Shown here piece by piece: positions 1 through 6,479 of a stretch of DNA of 9,306 bases. The notes under the pieces are model-generated. The model was not told the DNA's origin. It saw only the letters and a program-made list of their open reading frames with translations, and ran no database searches. The position numbers and the translations under genes were made by a program. This stretch comes from Pseudopedobacter sp. GTDB taxonomy: Bacteria > Bacteroidota > Bacteroidia > Sphingobacteriales > Sphingobacteriaceae. Where the stretch lies: the NCBI GenBank assembly GCA_014378285.1, contig JACMNZ010000216.1:1-9306 (forward strand), written 5' to 3'. Positions within the stretch are counted from its first letter, which is position 1; each line of letters begins with the position of its first letter.

Positions 1-1
1 A

Positions 2-928
2 GATGCCTTTCTTTTAAACTACGGTTATCAAGGAATTCTTTCTGCAATTGATGCTTTAGTAGATAGAAACGATGTTATTGTTTACGACGCAGAGGCTCAT
101 GCTTGTATTATCGATGGGGTACGCTTGCACATGGGTAAACGGTTTGTTTATCTTCATAACGATATGAACAGCCTTAAAAAGCAATTAGAAAGGGCTACAA
201 AATTAACTGAACAATCTGGTGGTGGTGTTTTAGTAATTACCGAAGGTGTTTTCGGAATGTCTGGCGCACAAGGTAAATTGAAAGAAATTATAGAATATAA
301 GAAAGATTTTAAGTTTCGTTTGTTAATTGATGATGCACACGGTTTTGGTACAATGGGAAAAACTGGCTCTGGTACGCATGAAGAGCAAGATTGCTTAGCA
401 GGAGTAGATGTTTACTTTGGAACGTTTGCAAAATCAATGGCAGGTATCGGCGCTTTCATTGCTTCAACTGAAGAGATTACCAATTATTTGAGATATAACA
501 TGCGCTCTCAAACTTTTGCAAAATCTTTACCTATGCCAATGGTTATAGGATTAAAGAAACGCTTGGAGCTTTTACAGAGTAAACCAGAGCTGAAAGCTAA
601 ACTTTGGGAAATTGCCACCAATTTACAAAACGGTTTAAAAGAAAAAGGTTTTAACATTGGCAACACTAATTCTGTGGTTACCCCAGTATTTTTTAAAGGG
701 GAATTAAGTGAAGCAACCGCCATAACTATGGATTTAAGAGAAAACTTTGGTATTTTCTGTTCTATTGTAATTTACCCTGTGATACCAAAGGGATTAATTA
801 TGTTGAGGTTGATCCCAACGGCAATGCACACTTTAGAAGATGTTGAAAGAACGCTGATCGCATTTAGCGAGGTAAGGGAAAAACTTGAAAAAGGTTACTA
901 CAAAGATAAAAAACCAGAAGCCGTGTAA
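2..928 (+). CDS. Serine palmitoyltransferase-like PLP enzyme (alpha-oxoamine synthase family), 5' end outside window
   Basis: The frame is open from base 2 to the TAA at 926-928, giving 308 residues. The family is usually about 400 residues, so roughly 90-100 N-terminal residues lie outside the window. In the visible part I see the PLP-stacking histidine in DAEAHACIIDG (His33), the cofactor-binding DDAHGFG motif (about 110-116), the Schiff-base lysine in GTFAKSMAG (Lys144), and the C-terminal substrate-carboxylate arginine region RLIPTAMHT. These are hallmarks of fold-type I alpha-oxoamine synthases (SPT, 8-amino-7-oxononanoate synthase, 2-amino-3-ketobutyrate CoA ligase). The wording of the motifs and the sphingolipid biology of Bacteroidota favour serine palmitoyltransferase, which condenses serine with an acyl-CoA to 3-ketosphinganine in the cytosol. 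AONS or KBL cannot be fully excluded. The TTG at 125 is an internal Leu codon, not the start. A strong terminator follows the stop. Confidence 0.82.
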   Translation, partial: DAFLLNYGYQGILSAIDALVDRNDVIVYDAEAHACIIDGVRLHMGKRFVYLHNDMNSLKKQLERATKLTEQSGGGVLVITEGVFGMSGAQGKLKEIIEYKKDFKFRLLIDDAHGFGTMGKTGSGTHEEQDCLAGVDVYFGTFAKSMAGIGAFIASTEEITNYLRYNMRSQTFAKSLPMPMVIGLKKRLELLQSKPELKAKLWEIATNLQNGLKEKGFNIGNTNSVVTPVFFKGELSEATAITMDLRENFGIFCSIVIYPVIPKGLIMLRLIPTAMHTLEDVERTLIAFSEVREKLEKGYYKDKKPEAV

Positions 929-945
929 GTTCGCATAATTTTTAT

Positions 946-977
946 AAAACGCCTTTGACATCTGTTAAAGGCGTTTT
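946..977 (+). terminator. Rho-independent terminator of the serine palmitoyltransferase-like gene
   Basis: The arms AAAACGCCTTT (946-956) and AAAGGCGTTTT (967-977) are perfect 11-bp complements. Inner pairs extend the stem to about 14 bp around a 4-nt loop, and a T-run continues to 978. It starts 18 nt after the stop codon, as expected for an intrinsic terminator. Confidence 0.88.
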
Positions 978-1080
978 TATTTTAAATAATTATTGAACGG
1001 TCATTTATATTTAAAACTTTGTTTCAAATGGTTTAATAGATAAACTTGATAGACTGTTACTCATTGTTTTTATTCAACAA

Positions 1081-1113
1081 TTGCCGCTTTTTAAAAAAAA
1101 CCCCTTATATTGA
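1081..1113 (+). promoter_or_regulatory. Possible promoter of the Hc1-like gene
   Basis: Bacteroidota promoters use TTG near -33 and TAnnTTTG near -7. Here TTG (1081-1083) is followed, 22 nt later, by TATATTGA (1106-1113), an imperfect -7 box, about 30 nt before the ATG at 1143. It sits after the upstream terminator, so some promoter must lie here, but the match is loose and AT-rich sequence makes chance matches common. Confidence 0.25.
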
Positions 1114-1142
1114 CTTTAAACATATATTAAACAATTAAGAAA

Positions 1143-1328
1143 ATGGATAAAATGCAAAAATTTGAGGAGATAAAAACATTAATCTCTGGTTTAGAAGAAG
1201 ATGTGGATAAATTCTATAATAAAGAAAATAGTGCAGCAGGCACAAGAGTTAGAAAAGGAATGCAAGACCTTAAAAACTTAGCTCAAGCTATTCGTTTAGA
1301 AGTTCAAGACATGAAAAACGAAGGTTAG
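1143..1328 (+). CDS. Histone H1-like small DNA-associated protein (Hc1-like), Bacteroidota type
   Basis: This 61-aa protein starts at an ATG preceded by an A-rich leader, which is normal for Bacteroidota genes. It resembles the short Hc1-like proteins annotated as histone H1 across Bacteroidota. The N-terminal half (about 1-30) is an amphipathic helix, MDKMQKFEEIKTLISGLEED. The basic segment GTRVRKGMQDLKNLAQAIR (about 33-51) is the part I recognise as conserved. Unlike chlamydial Hc1 it lacks a long lysine-rich tail and is not strongly basic overall, so actual DNA binding is a family-level assumption. It is monocistronic: a terminator precedes it and another follows 21 nt after its stop. Such proteins are typically expressed on their own, and the isolated layout fits that. 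Confidence 0.75.
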   Translation: MDKMQKFEEIKTLISGLEEDVDKFYNKENSAAGTRVRKGMQDLKNLAQAIRLEVQDMKNEG

Positions 1329-1349
1329 TTGTTAGATTTTAATTCATCG

Positions 1350-1378
1350 AAAAGCCTGTAATTAAATTACAGGCTTTT
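1350..1378. terminator. Symmetric, probably bidirectional terminator between convergent genes
   Basis: Perfect 14-bp arms, AAAAGCCTGTAATT (1350-1363) and AATTACAGGCTTTT (1365-1378), flank a single central A. Each outer arm ends in four A or T, so the hairpin has a short U-tract in either direction. It lies between the Hc1-like gene (plus) and the end of the lipoprotein gene (minus), so one structure can stop both transcripts. Confidence 0.85.
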
Positions 1379-1420
1379 GTGTTTTATTTGAAATGAATTG
1401 ATAAATTTTATATGAATTGT

Positions 1421-2143
1421 TTATCGCTGAATAAAAAAACCGATAGCGGCGAAAACCACCCCAACTATTGAAATAATAAAAGCAGACCTTCCAAAAATAA
1501 ATCCTAAAACTAATCCTGCAATCCCTAAAACTAAACCTACCCATAATAAACTTTTGCCTCTTCTTAGGTTTTGATTTGATTTTAATTCTATCTCTGGATT
1601 TTTAGATTTGATGTCATTAAATGCTAAAGCCCGCATTTCTGAAGCTGTTTTATCAATTGGTTTTAAGTTACCGTTAACCGATTTTAAAGTTTTTTTTTGT
1701 TTTGTTAATGACTTTACAGGTAATTTTAAAGCTCCATTTATTTTCTTTGCAGTTGATGATTTTGACACGACCATTGGATTTGATGGTTGCATTTTAACAG
1801 TTTTTTTTGGAGTAGATACAGAAGAATTACTGAGTGTTAAATAACTGTTTTTTTTAACGGATGACTTTGATTTTTTTTTTTCAGTGTAAGGGATTTTTGT
1901 TAAAGTGCCTTTTTCATGATCAGCAAAAAAACCTATTGGTTCGTTGTAATAAACGGTTTTATCTTTTTCTTTTAAATCGATAGTGATATCAACCTGATTT
2001 ACCTTATCACTCTGAGGGACGTATTTTCTAGCTTTTTGAATCTTCTCTGGATTGATGTTTATCCATTCGTAATTATTACGACAGGATGATAGCACCATTA
2101 ATAATGCTATGAGTCCTAAAATATATCCTCTCGTTTTACACAT
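1421..2143 (-). CDS. Predicted lipoprotein with Lys/Ser-rich linker and two C-terminal membrane helices; function unknown
   Basis: I do not recognise a named family in this 240-aa protein. Residues 1-20 form a lipoprotein signal peptide ending in the lipobox LSSC, with Cys21 as lipidation site. Residues 25-80 look folded (YEWININPEKIQKARKYVPQ, then a beta-rich ITIDLKEKDKTVYYNEPIGFF stretch). About 80-165 is a low-complexity Lys/Ser/Thr linker. The C-terminus has two hydrophobic segments (about 199-216 and 220-238) with Gly-rich packing, making a helical hairpin. A lipid anchor plus C-terminal membrane helices implies tethering to the inner membrane at both ends. The coding strand holds A-runs of 11, 9, 8 and 8 bases in the linker, prone to slippage. 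It lies 91 nt downstream of purD on the same strand and may be co-transcribed with it. The shared terminator at 1350-1378 follows its stop. Confidence 0.75.
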   Translation of the reverse strand: MCKTRGYILGLIALLMVLSSCRNNYEWININPEKIQKARKYVPQSDKVNQVDITIDLKEKDKTVYYNEPIGFFADHEKGTLTKIPYTEKKKSKSSVKKNSYLTLSNSSVSTPKKTVKMQPSNPMVVSKSSTAKKINGALKLPVKSLTKQKKTLKSVNGNLKPIDKTASEMRALAFNDIKSKNPEIELKSNQNLRRGKSLLWVGLVLGIAGLVLGFIFGRSAFIISIVGVVFAAIGFFIQR

Positions 2144-2234
2144 AATTAAATTGAATCTAATACGCTTTATAAAGATAAAAGTTTATTTCTAATTATTGGT
2201 TTTATGTGGATTAAGGATTTTTTTACCCAATAAT

Positions 2235-3509
2235 CTACAATAAATCAAATCCTATATCTTTTCTAAACGTTGCTCCATCATAATAAACCCTTCCAGCATC
2301 GGCTGTAGCCTGTTGTAAAGCCTCAAAAAGGTTATTTTGTAAAGTTGTAATCGCCAAAACCCTGCCACCATTAGTTTTCACTATACCGTTATCCAAATCT
2401 GTACCTGCATGGAAAACGATACTTTCCTTAATATTTTCTAAGCCGGTAATCGTTTTTCCGTTTATATATTCTCCGGGATAGCCTGCTGAAACCAACATTA
2501 CACTGGCCGCCGTTTTATCAGATATTTTTAGTTGATAATCTTTTATTTTTACATCGGCTACAGCCTTTAAAAGTGCTAAAAAATCACTTTCTATCCTTGG
2601 TAAAACACTTTCCGTTTCCGGATCGCCCATACGGCAGTTATATTCAATCACACTTGGCTCACCATTATTGTTCATCAATCCAATAAAGATAAAACCTTTG
2701 TAATCTATTTTTTCTGCTAAAAGTCCATTTATAGTTGGGATAACAATAGTTTCTTCTACCTTTTTTATAAAAGCATCATCGGCGAAAGGAACCGGAGAAA
2801 CAGAACCCATTCCGCCTGTATTTAGTCCAGTATCACCTTCTCCAATTCGTTTATAATCTTTTGCAGAAGGTAAAATCACATAATCTTTCCCATCGGTAAC
2901 AACGAAAACAGAAAGCTCTATACCTGTCAAAAACTCTTCTATAACCACTTTTTCACTTGCTGCTCCAAACTTAGCCTCTGCCAACATTAAGGTTAATTCT
3001 TGTTGTGCTTCTTGTAAATTTGTGCAAATCAAAACTCCTTTTCCTGCTGCTAAACCATCCGCTTTTAATACCACAGGCATTTGATGGTGTTTCAGATAAT
3101 TTAGTCCTTCTCTTAAAGTTTCTATGGTAAAAGTATGTGAATGGGCAGTGGGGATATTATATTTCTCCATAAAAATTTTAGAAAAATCCTTACTACCTTC
3201 TAACTGTGCTCCATCTTTTTTAGGACCAATTACAGCTACGTTCTTTAAATCATCATCTGATAAAAAATAATCATGAATACCTTTAACCAAAGGCTCTTCT
3301 GGACCAACTAAAACTAAATCGACTTTATTTTTTAATACAAAATCTCTGATTCCTTCAAAATCTGTAATTTTTAGGCCTATATTTTTTCCATAGGTACTAG
3401 TACCGGCATTGCCCGGAGCGATAAACAAATTACTACATAAAGTACTTTGAGAAATTTTCCAAGCGAATGCACTTTCTCTACCGCCAGAACCAAGGATTAA
3501 AATATTCAT
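2235..3509 (-). CDS. purD: Phosphoribosylamine-glycine ligase (GAR synthetase)
   Basis: PurD joins phosphoribosylamine and glycine using ATP to make glycinamide ribonucleotide, the second step of de novo purine synthesis, in the cytosol. I place the start at the ATG at 3507-3509, giving 424 aa beginning MNILILGSGGRE. The ATG at 3525-3527 would add MCYFWG, which is not family-like, whereas PurD proteins begin directly with the strand leading into GSGGRE. Domains in order: N domain with GSGGRESA (7-14) and GPEEPL (69-74); ATP-grasp with LKADGLAAGKGV (148-159), EEFLTGIELSVF (191-202), PSAKDYKRIGEGDTGLNTGGMG (214-235), and metal/ATP-site EYNCRMGDPETE (289-300); then the C domain with SAGYP and GGRV. 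Length matches E. coli PurD (429). The usual RFGDPE reads RMGDPE here, a mild variation. Nothing suggests inactivation. Confidence 0.96.
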   Translation of the reverse strand: MNILILGSGGRESAFAWKISQSTLCSNLFIAPGNAGTSTYGKNIGLKITDFEGIRDFVLKNKVDLVLVGPEEPLVKGIHDYFLSDDDLKNVAVIGPKKDGAQLEGSKDFSKIFMEKYNIPTAHSHTFTIETLREGLNYLKHHQMPVVLKADGLAAGKGVLICTNLQEAQQELTLMLAEAKFGAASEKVVIEEFLTGIELSVFVVTDGKDYVILPSAKDYKRIGEGDTGLNTGGMGSVSPVPFADDAFIKKVEETIVIPTINGLLAEKIDYKGFIFIGLMNNNGEPSVIEYNCRMGDPETESVLPRIESDFLALLKAVADVKIKDYQLKISDKTAASVMLVSAGYPGEYINGKTITGLENIKESIVFHAGTDLDNGIVKTNGGRVLAITTLQNNLFEALQQATADAGRVYYDGATFRKDIGFDLL

Positions 3510-3851
3510 GCCCCAAAAATAGCACATCTGTTTTATTACTGGGATTTTAATTTGAAATAAAGACTTTTTTATCGGTAGATTATTATGCTGGTTTAAAAAT
3601 TTAAGATGTTCTTTTTTTAGATTAACGTAAGTAGTAATGTGATTTGGAGTTATTTTTTTATTAGAATTAATTTGGGCGTTTTAACACGCTTTTCACTATA
3701 TCTTTTTATTTGCTATCCTTCTCGACTTCGCTCAGGATGACAAATAAAAAGGATGCCGTTTCAATCGTTAACGCTCACACCTACAAAAAACATTGCTCCT
3801 ACCTAAACTTTAATCTAGAAAAAAACTCAAGCTATCAACATCTGGATAACC
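3510..3851. other. Gene-free stretch upstream of purD holding a hairpin repeat element
   Basis: There is no convincing gene in these 342 nt. A 71-codon plus-strand frame (3710-3925) runs through the repeat and into the end of the DoxX gene on the other strand, and looks accidental. The purD promoter should lie near 3514-3600. On the minus strand TATTTTTG (3514-3521) matches the Bacteroidota -7 consensus, but it sits only 4 nt from the ATG and no TTTG is seen at proper spacing. The middle is taken up by the element at 3674-3776. No clear terminator for the DoxX gene was found. Confidence 0.6.
3674..3776. repeat. REP/MITE-like intergenic hairpin element
   Basis: The element is bounded by imperfect terminal inverted repeats: GGGCGTT (3674-3680) and AACGCTC (3770-3776, complement GAGCGTT; 6 of 7 match). 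Inside is a long hairpin whose arms (3702-3718 and 3735-3751) pair over 17 positions, with one mismatch and one G-T wobble. Its loop carries CTCGACTTCGCTCAGGATGA. From memory, very similar GGGCGTT...AACGC elements and GTCATCCTGAGCGAAGTCGA cores occur in many copies between genes in Pedobacter and relatives. I cannot verify copy number from one window. It carries no transposase, so any mobility would depend on a factor supplied elsewhere. Confidence 0.6.
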
Positions 3852-4259
3852 TTACTTTTTATCAACACTATATTTCCCGGGGCCAACAAAAAACAGAACG
3901 AAAAAAGCTAAACCCGTCTCAATAGCATGTGATGCTCCAATCCAACCCTCGCCGCTTACAAAGTGATTGGTAACTGCAACAATTAAAGTTAAGATGATAA
4001 ATATTGCTGCAGGTCTAAAAAGTAAACCTAAAATAATTAATAATCCACCAAATCCTTCAGAAAAACCAGCCATAAAACCCCAAAACGTTGGTAAAAAATT
4101 AATACCTAAATTTTGCATTGTTCCGCCTAATGCCGCCCATTTGGCAGGGCTAGCCATTAATTTTGGCAAACCATGAAACATCATCATGCCTCCTAAACCA
4201 ACGCGACCAACTAATAATCCCAAATCTTTGTAATTGTAAACTTTAGATAAATATGCCAT
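3852..4259 (-). CDS. DoxX-family integral membrane protein
   Basis: This 135-aa protein has four hydrophobic helices (about 11-30, 56-80, 82-98, 109-127). It carries the DoxX-type pattern LLVGRVGLGGMMMFHGLPKL near the N-terminus, GGLLIILGLLFRPAAIFI in helices 2-3, and a Gly-rich helix 4. Length and layout fit the DoxX/DoxD/YphA family of small inner-membrane proteins. These have been linked to thiosulfate:quinone oxidoreduction in archaea and to redox or membrane stress in bacteria, but most members have no known substrate. Its ATG lies 2 nt after the stop of the LD-carboxypeptidase gene, so translation is probably coupled and the protein is the last product of a three-gene operon. The start is fixed by this junction and by the short hydrophilic leader MAYLSKVYNYKD. 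Confidence 0.88.
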   Translation of the reverse strand: MAYLSKVYNYKDLGLLVGRVGLGGMMMFHGLPKLMASPAKWAALGGTMQNLGINFLPTFWGFMAGFSEGFGGLLIILGLLFRPAAIFIILTLIVAVTNHFVSGEGWIGASHAIETGLAFFVLFFVGPGKYSVDKK

Positions 4260-4261
4260 AG

Positions 4262-5152
4262 TTAAAAATTAATATTTACTTTTTCGTTTTGAACATTAAA
4301 TTTCACTTCTTTCCCCAAAATTAATGCCCTATTATCTGGTAAATGTCCTGCAGGAAAATTATAACAGACAGGAAAATTATATTTAGCTACTACTTTTTCA
4401 ATGATTTCAAAGGCAGAAAATCCAAATGGAATATCATTTACCTTAACATCCGTAAAACCTCCAACAATTAAACCGGCCAGATTTTTAAGCTTTCCTGCTC
4501 TGTCTAAAGTACGTATCATCCTATCAATAGCATATTCATATTCACCAACTTCCTCTATAAAAAGAATTTTTCCATCATAAAAAATATCATTTTTTGCATT
4601 GATGCAAGCAGTCAAAAGCGTGAGATTACCGCCTATTAATTCTCCTTGGCTTTCCCCGATTTTATTTTTTTCATGAGGATCAATTTCATAGATTAAAGCC
4701 TCTCCAAACAACGCTTTTTTTAAAGATTCTAAACCTTCTTTGCTGCTTTCCTTAATGGTAGAGGGCATTTGGGCGTGTAAACTTTGCAAGCCCATGCTTT
4801 GTAATTGTAAATGAAATGCAGTAATATCGCTAAAACCGATCAGCCACTTTGGAGTAGCTAATAATGGCGACCAATCAATCTCATCTACAATTCTAATACA
4901 TCCATAACCACCTCTGGCAGCAATAATGGCTTTGATTTCATTATCATTAATAAATTTTTGCATATCAGATGTTCTCAACTCATCTGTTCCAGCAAACTGA
5001 TGGAAAGTGGCACTTATCGTCACTCCCAAAACAACTTCCAATCCCCAAGATTCTAACAGTTTTATAGCATCTATCATTGGTTCTTTTAAGCTTTTGGCCG
5101 GACAAGTAATGGCAATTTTATCTCCTTTTTTTAGGCTTGGAGGTTGTATCAT
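4262..5152 (-). CDS. LD-carboxypeptidase, peptidase family S66
   Basis: S66 enzymes (LdcA, and the related MccF) cleave the amide bond between L- and D-amino acids. LdcA removes the terminal D-Ala from cytoplasmic murein tetrapeptides during cell-wall recycling; MccF cleaves microcin C-type conjugates. The protein has 296 aa, normal for the family, with no signal peptide. The start MIQPPSLKKGDKIAITCPA is typical of S66. Expected catalytic residues are all visible: nucleophile Ser108 in LIGFSDIT, the glutamate in LFIEEVGE (Glu200 or 201), and His270 in PAGHLPDNRAL. AARGGYGCIRI (78-88) is the conserved Gly-rich segment before the active site. LdcA-type recycling is more likely than MccF immunity, since no microcin genes are near. 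It starts 10 nt downstream of the 317-aa membrane protein and ends 2 nt before the DoxX gene, all minus strand. Confidence 0.92.
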   Translation of the reverse strand: MIQPPSLKKGDKIAITCPAKSLKEPMIDAIKLLESWGLEVVLGVTISATFHQFAGTDELRTSDMQKFINDNEIKAIIAARGGYGCIRIVDEIDWSPLLATPKWLIGFSDITAFHLQLQSMGLQSLHAQMPSTIKESSKEGLESLKKALFGEALIYEIDPHEKNKIGESQGELIGGNLTLLTACINAKNDIFYDGKILFIEEVGEYEYAIDRMIRTLDRAGKLKNLAGLIVGGFTDVKVNDIPFGFSAFEIIEKVVAKYNFPVCYNFPAGHLPDNRALILGKEVKFNVQNEKVNINF

Positions 5153-5162
5153 TAATGTTTAA

Positions 5163-6116
5163 TTACTGTTTAGATGAGTTTAAAGAATTTACTGATTTAA
5201 GACTGTCCTTTTTTTTGATATACTTTTCATAAATATGCTTTGTTATCAATTTTAAAGAATTTTCTATATGCTCTGGATGCATCCCCGCCGCGGTAAAAAA
5301 CTCAATATTGTTATCAATTTTTGAATACCAGATCTTTCCAATACAGGCATCCGTGAGTGTATCAATTCTTGTAATTTTTTTTTGATCATTAAATTTGATT
5401 TCATCGTAAGCAATTGTTTGTACGTTAAGATTATTCCTTTCACAATCAATCATTTTAAAGTGATCTTTTGTCCAATACATACAATTTTGGTTTGTTTGTG
5501 ATGCAATTAATAAAGCGTTAATACTTTTTCTTTTTGATAAAATAGTAGCCATTATACTTATTAAGCAAATGACAGCTATAAAAGTCAACAAATATTTGCG
5601 CTTTTTAGTTGATGGATAGTTCTTGAACCCAATTATAACGCCTTGTTTTTTTACTTCGCTTTTTTCACTTTGTTTAATGGATGGTTGATTTTCTAAGATT
5701 TTTCCTTTCGGAACAATTTCGCTTTCTAAATCTTGGTTTTCTTCAATCCTGATGTTTTGATAATCGTAATCAAAAAGATGTGGACGAGGTTTAAAGTTAA
5801 GCAAAAAAGCCAGTAACTCTATATTTTTATCTTCAGTATGGTTGGTAAATCCTTTCAAAAAATTTAAGAGCGGTCTAAACTTATCAATGTCAAATTTTTT
5901 GATTGAAGATAAATATTCTTTTGCTCCGTTTTGAGCGCCAAAAAACGTTTGGAGAATTTGTTCATCCTCTTTAGGCGAATACCTTTCTGCAATTACGTTT
6001 AAACATTCGCTTTTTATTTTTGCAGGAGTAGGCCGTTGTAGGTTTAAAGACAAATTATTATCTATTTTTTGCTTTTCATAAACTTTTAATACCTGTTTCT
6101 TATACTCTGAAAACAT
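5163..6116 (-). CDS. Single-pass membrane protein of unknown function
   Basis: I know no function for this 317-aa protein, although its two halves look like a Bacteroidota-wide uncharacterised family. Residues 1-120 are hydrophilic and mostly helical, with a conserved-looking LSLNLQRPTPAKIKSECLNVIAERY and KNIELLAFLLNFKPRP. About 121-172 is a charged linker. Residues 175-194 form one transmembrane helix after the basic KKRK, predicting N-in/C-out. The C-terminal domain (about 200-302) has NCMYWTKDHFKMIDC, KIWYSKIDNNIEFFTAAGMHP and LKLITKHIYEKY, suggesting a compact extracytoplasmic domain. Two Cys in that domain (Cys212 and Cys225) could pair; Cys258 is another. The start ATG at 6114-6116 gives a sensible N-terminus. 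It is the first gene of a tight operon with the LD-carboxypeptidase and DoxX genes, which hints at an envelope role but does not prove one. A 9-T run (5375-5383) lies inside. Confidence 0.72.
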   Translation of the reverse strand: MFSEYKKQVLKVYEKQKIDNNLSLNLQRPTPAKIKSECLNVIAERYSPKEDEQILQTFFGAQNGAKEYLSSIKKFDIDKFRPLLNFLKGFTNHTEDKNIELLAFLLNFKPRPHLFDYDYQNIRIEENQDLESEIVPKGKILENQPSIKQSEKSEVKKQGVIIGFKNYPSTKKRKYLLTFIAVICLISIMATILSKRKSINALLIASQTNQNCMYWTKDHFKMIDCERNNLNVQTIAYDEIKFNDQKKITRIDTLTDACIGKIWYSKIDNNIEFFTAAGMHPEHIENSLKLITKHIYEKYIKKKDSLKSVNSLNSSKQ

Positions 6117-6146
6117 TCTTTTACGGAATCTATATTTTAAAATTAG

Positions 6147-6359
6147 CTAAAATTTAAGGAATCCATTCGTATTAATCGGAATTCTGCCAGAAAAATTGGA
6201 ATTACCGGAACCATTTACATTCGATTCTCCAATCTGCCACACCTTTGTTTTCGGAAGCCAGTTTCGTTTTGATGAGCTATCAAGCAAATAAAAGAAGACT
6301 TCTAAAACGAGAGGATTTTGTGGAATTAAACCATTGACCTGGGAAGCAATTATTTGCTT
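6147..6359 (-). pseudogene. Orphan reading frame without start codon, possible gene remnant or repeat
   Basis: The minus-strand frame is open for 70 codons between stops at 6360-6362 and 6147-6149. It reads protein-like in its C-terminal part (for example KRNWLPKTKVWQIGESNV, then GRIPINTNGFLKF before TAG). It contains no ATG, GTG or TTG at a place that gives a sensible N-terminus. It ends about 30 nt upstream of the 317-aa gene on the same strand. A plus-strand frame here (6151-6288) is also open but likewise lacks a start. It may be the 3' remnant of a lost gene, or a dispersed non-coding repeat that happens to be open. I cannot separate these without comparison. Confidence 0.3.
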
Positions 6360-6360
6360 C
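6343..6360. repeat. Perfect short inverted repeat (stem-loop)
   Basis: GAAGCAA (6343-6349) pairs perfectly with TTGCTTC (6354-6360) around the 4-nt loop TTAT. There is no T-run on either side, so it is not an intrinsic terminator. Its role is unknown. Confidence 0.5.
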
Positions 6361-6394
6361 TACAATTGAATCTCAAAAACCTTCCCAAAAATTT

Positions 6395-6408
6395 AAGAGG
6401 CGCCTCTT
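6395..6408. repeat. Perfect 14-bp palindrome AAGAGGCGCCTCTT
   Basis: The sequence equals its own reverse complement with no spacer. Its GC-rich core (GAGGCGCCTC) stands out in an AT-rich spacer about 70 nt before the small ORF. A dimeric regulator site is possible, but nothing in the window repeats it. Confidence 0.45.
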
Positions 6409-6479
6409 GAACAAAAAGTAGTAATCCCGCTGAAAAGGTTTGGCGGAGCTGCATTATTACACCCTTAAATTTTTTAATA

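Larger units (their letters stand above)
6117..6479. other. Gene-free stretch with orphan open frame and inverted repeats
   Basis: These 363 nt separate divergent transcription units, so promoters for both sides should be here, but no Bacteroidota -33/-7 pair stands out. The base composition is less AT-rich than the other spacers. The region holds an orphan minus-strand frame (6147-6359), a perfect stem-loop at 6343-6360, and a 14-bp palindrome at 6395-6408. TTTTACGG at 6119-6126, just before the ATG of the 317-aa gene, equals one half of the dyad found downstream of the response regulator (9140-9159); one 8-mer match may be chance. Confidence 0.55.

Noticed and set aside
125..928. Start of the first gene at the TTG at 125
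   Set aside because: The frame is open back to base 2 and the upstream residues (NYGYQGILSAIDAL, DAEAHACIIDG) match the enzyme family, so the gene is cut by the window edge.
1608..1844. 78-codon plus frame inside the lipoprotein gene
   Set aside because: Its Phe/Val-rich translation is the complement of the Lys-rich linker; the minus-strand gene has a signal peptide and lipobox.
2192..2234. Inverted repeat ATTATTGG/CCAATAAT after purD
   Set aside because: The arms are AT-rich with a 27-nt loop and no T-run follows on the minus strand, so I do not call it a terminator.
3510..3527. Upstream ATG of purD adding MCYFWG
   Set aside because: PurD proteins start directly before the GSGGRE motif, and the extra six residues are not family-like.
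3710..3925. 71-codon plus-strand frame in the purD/DoxX spacer
   Set aside because: It runs through the hairpin repeat and into the antisense of the DoxX gene end; its composition and position fit chance.
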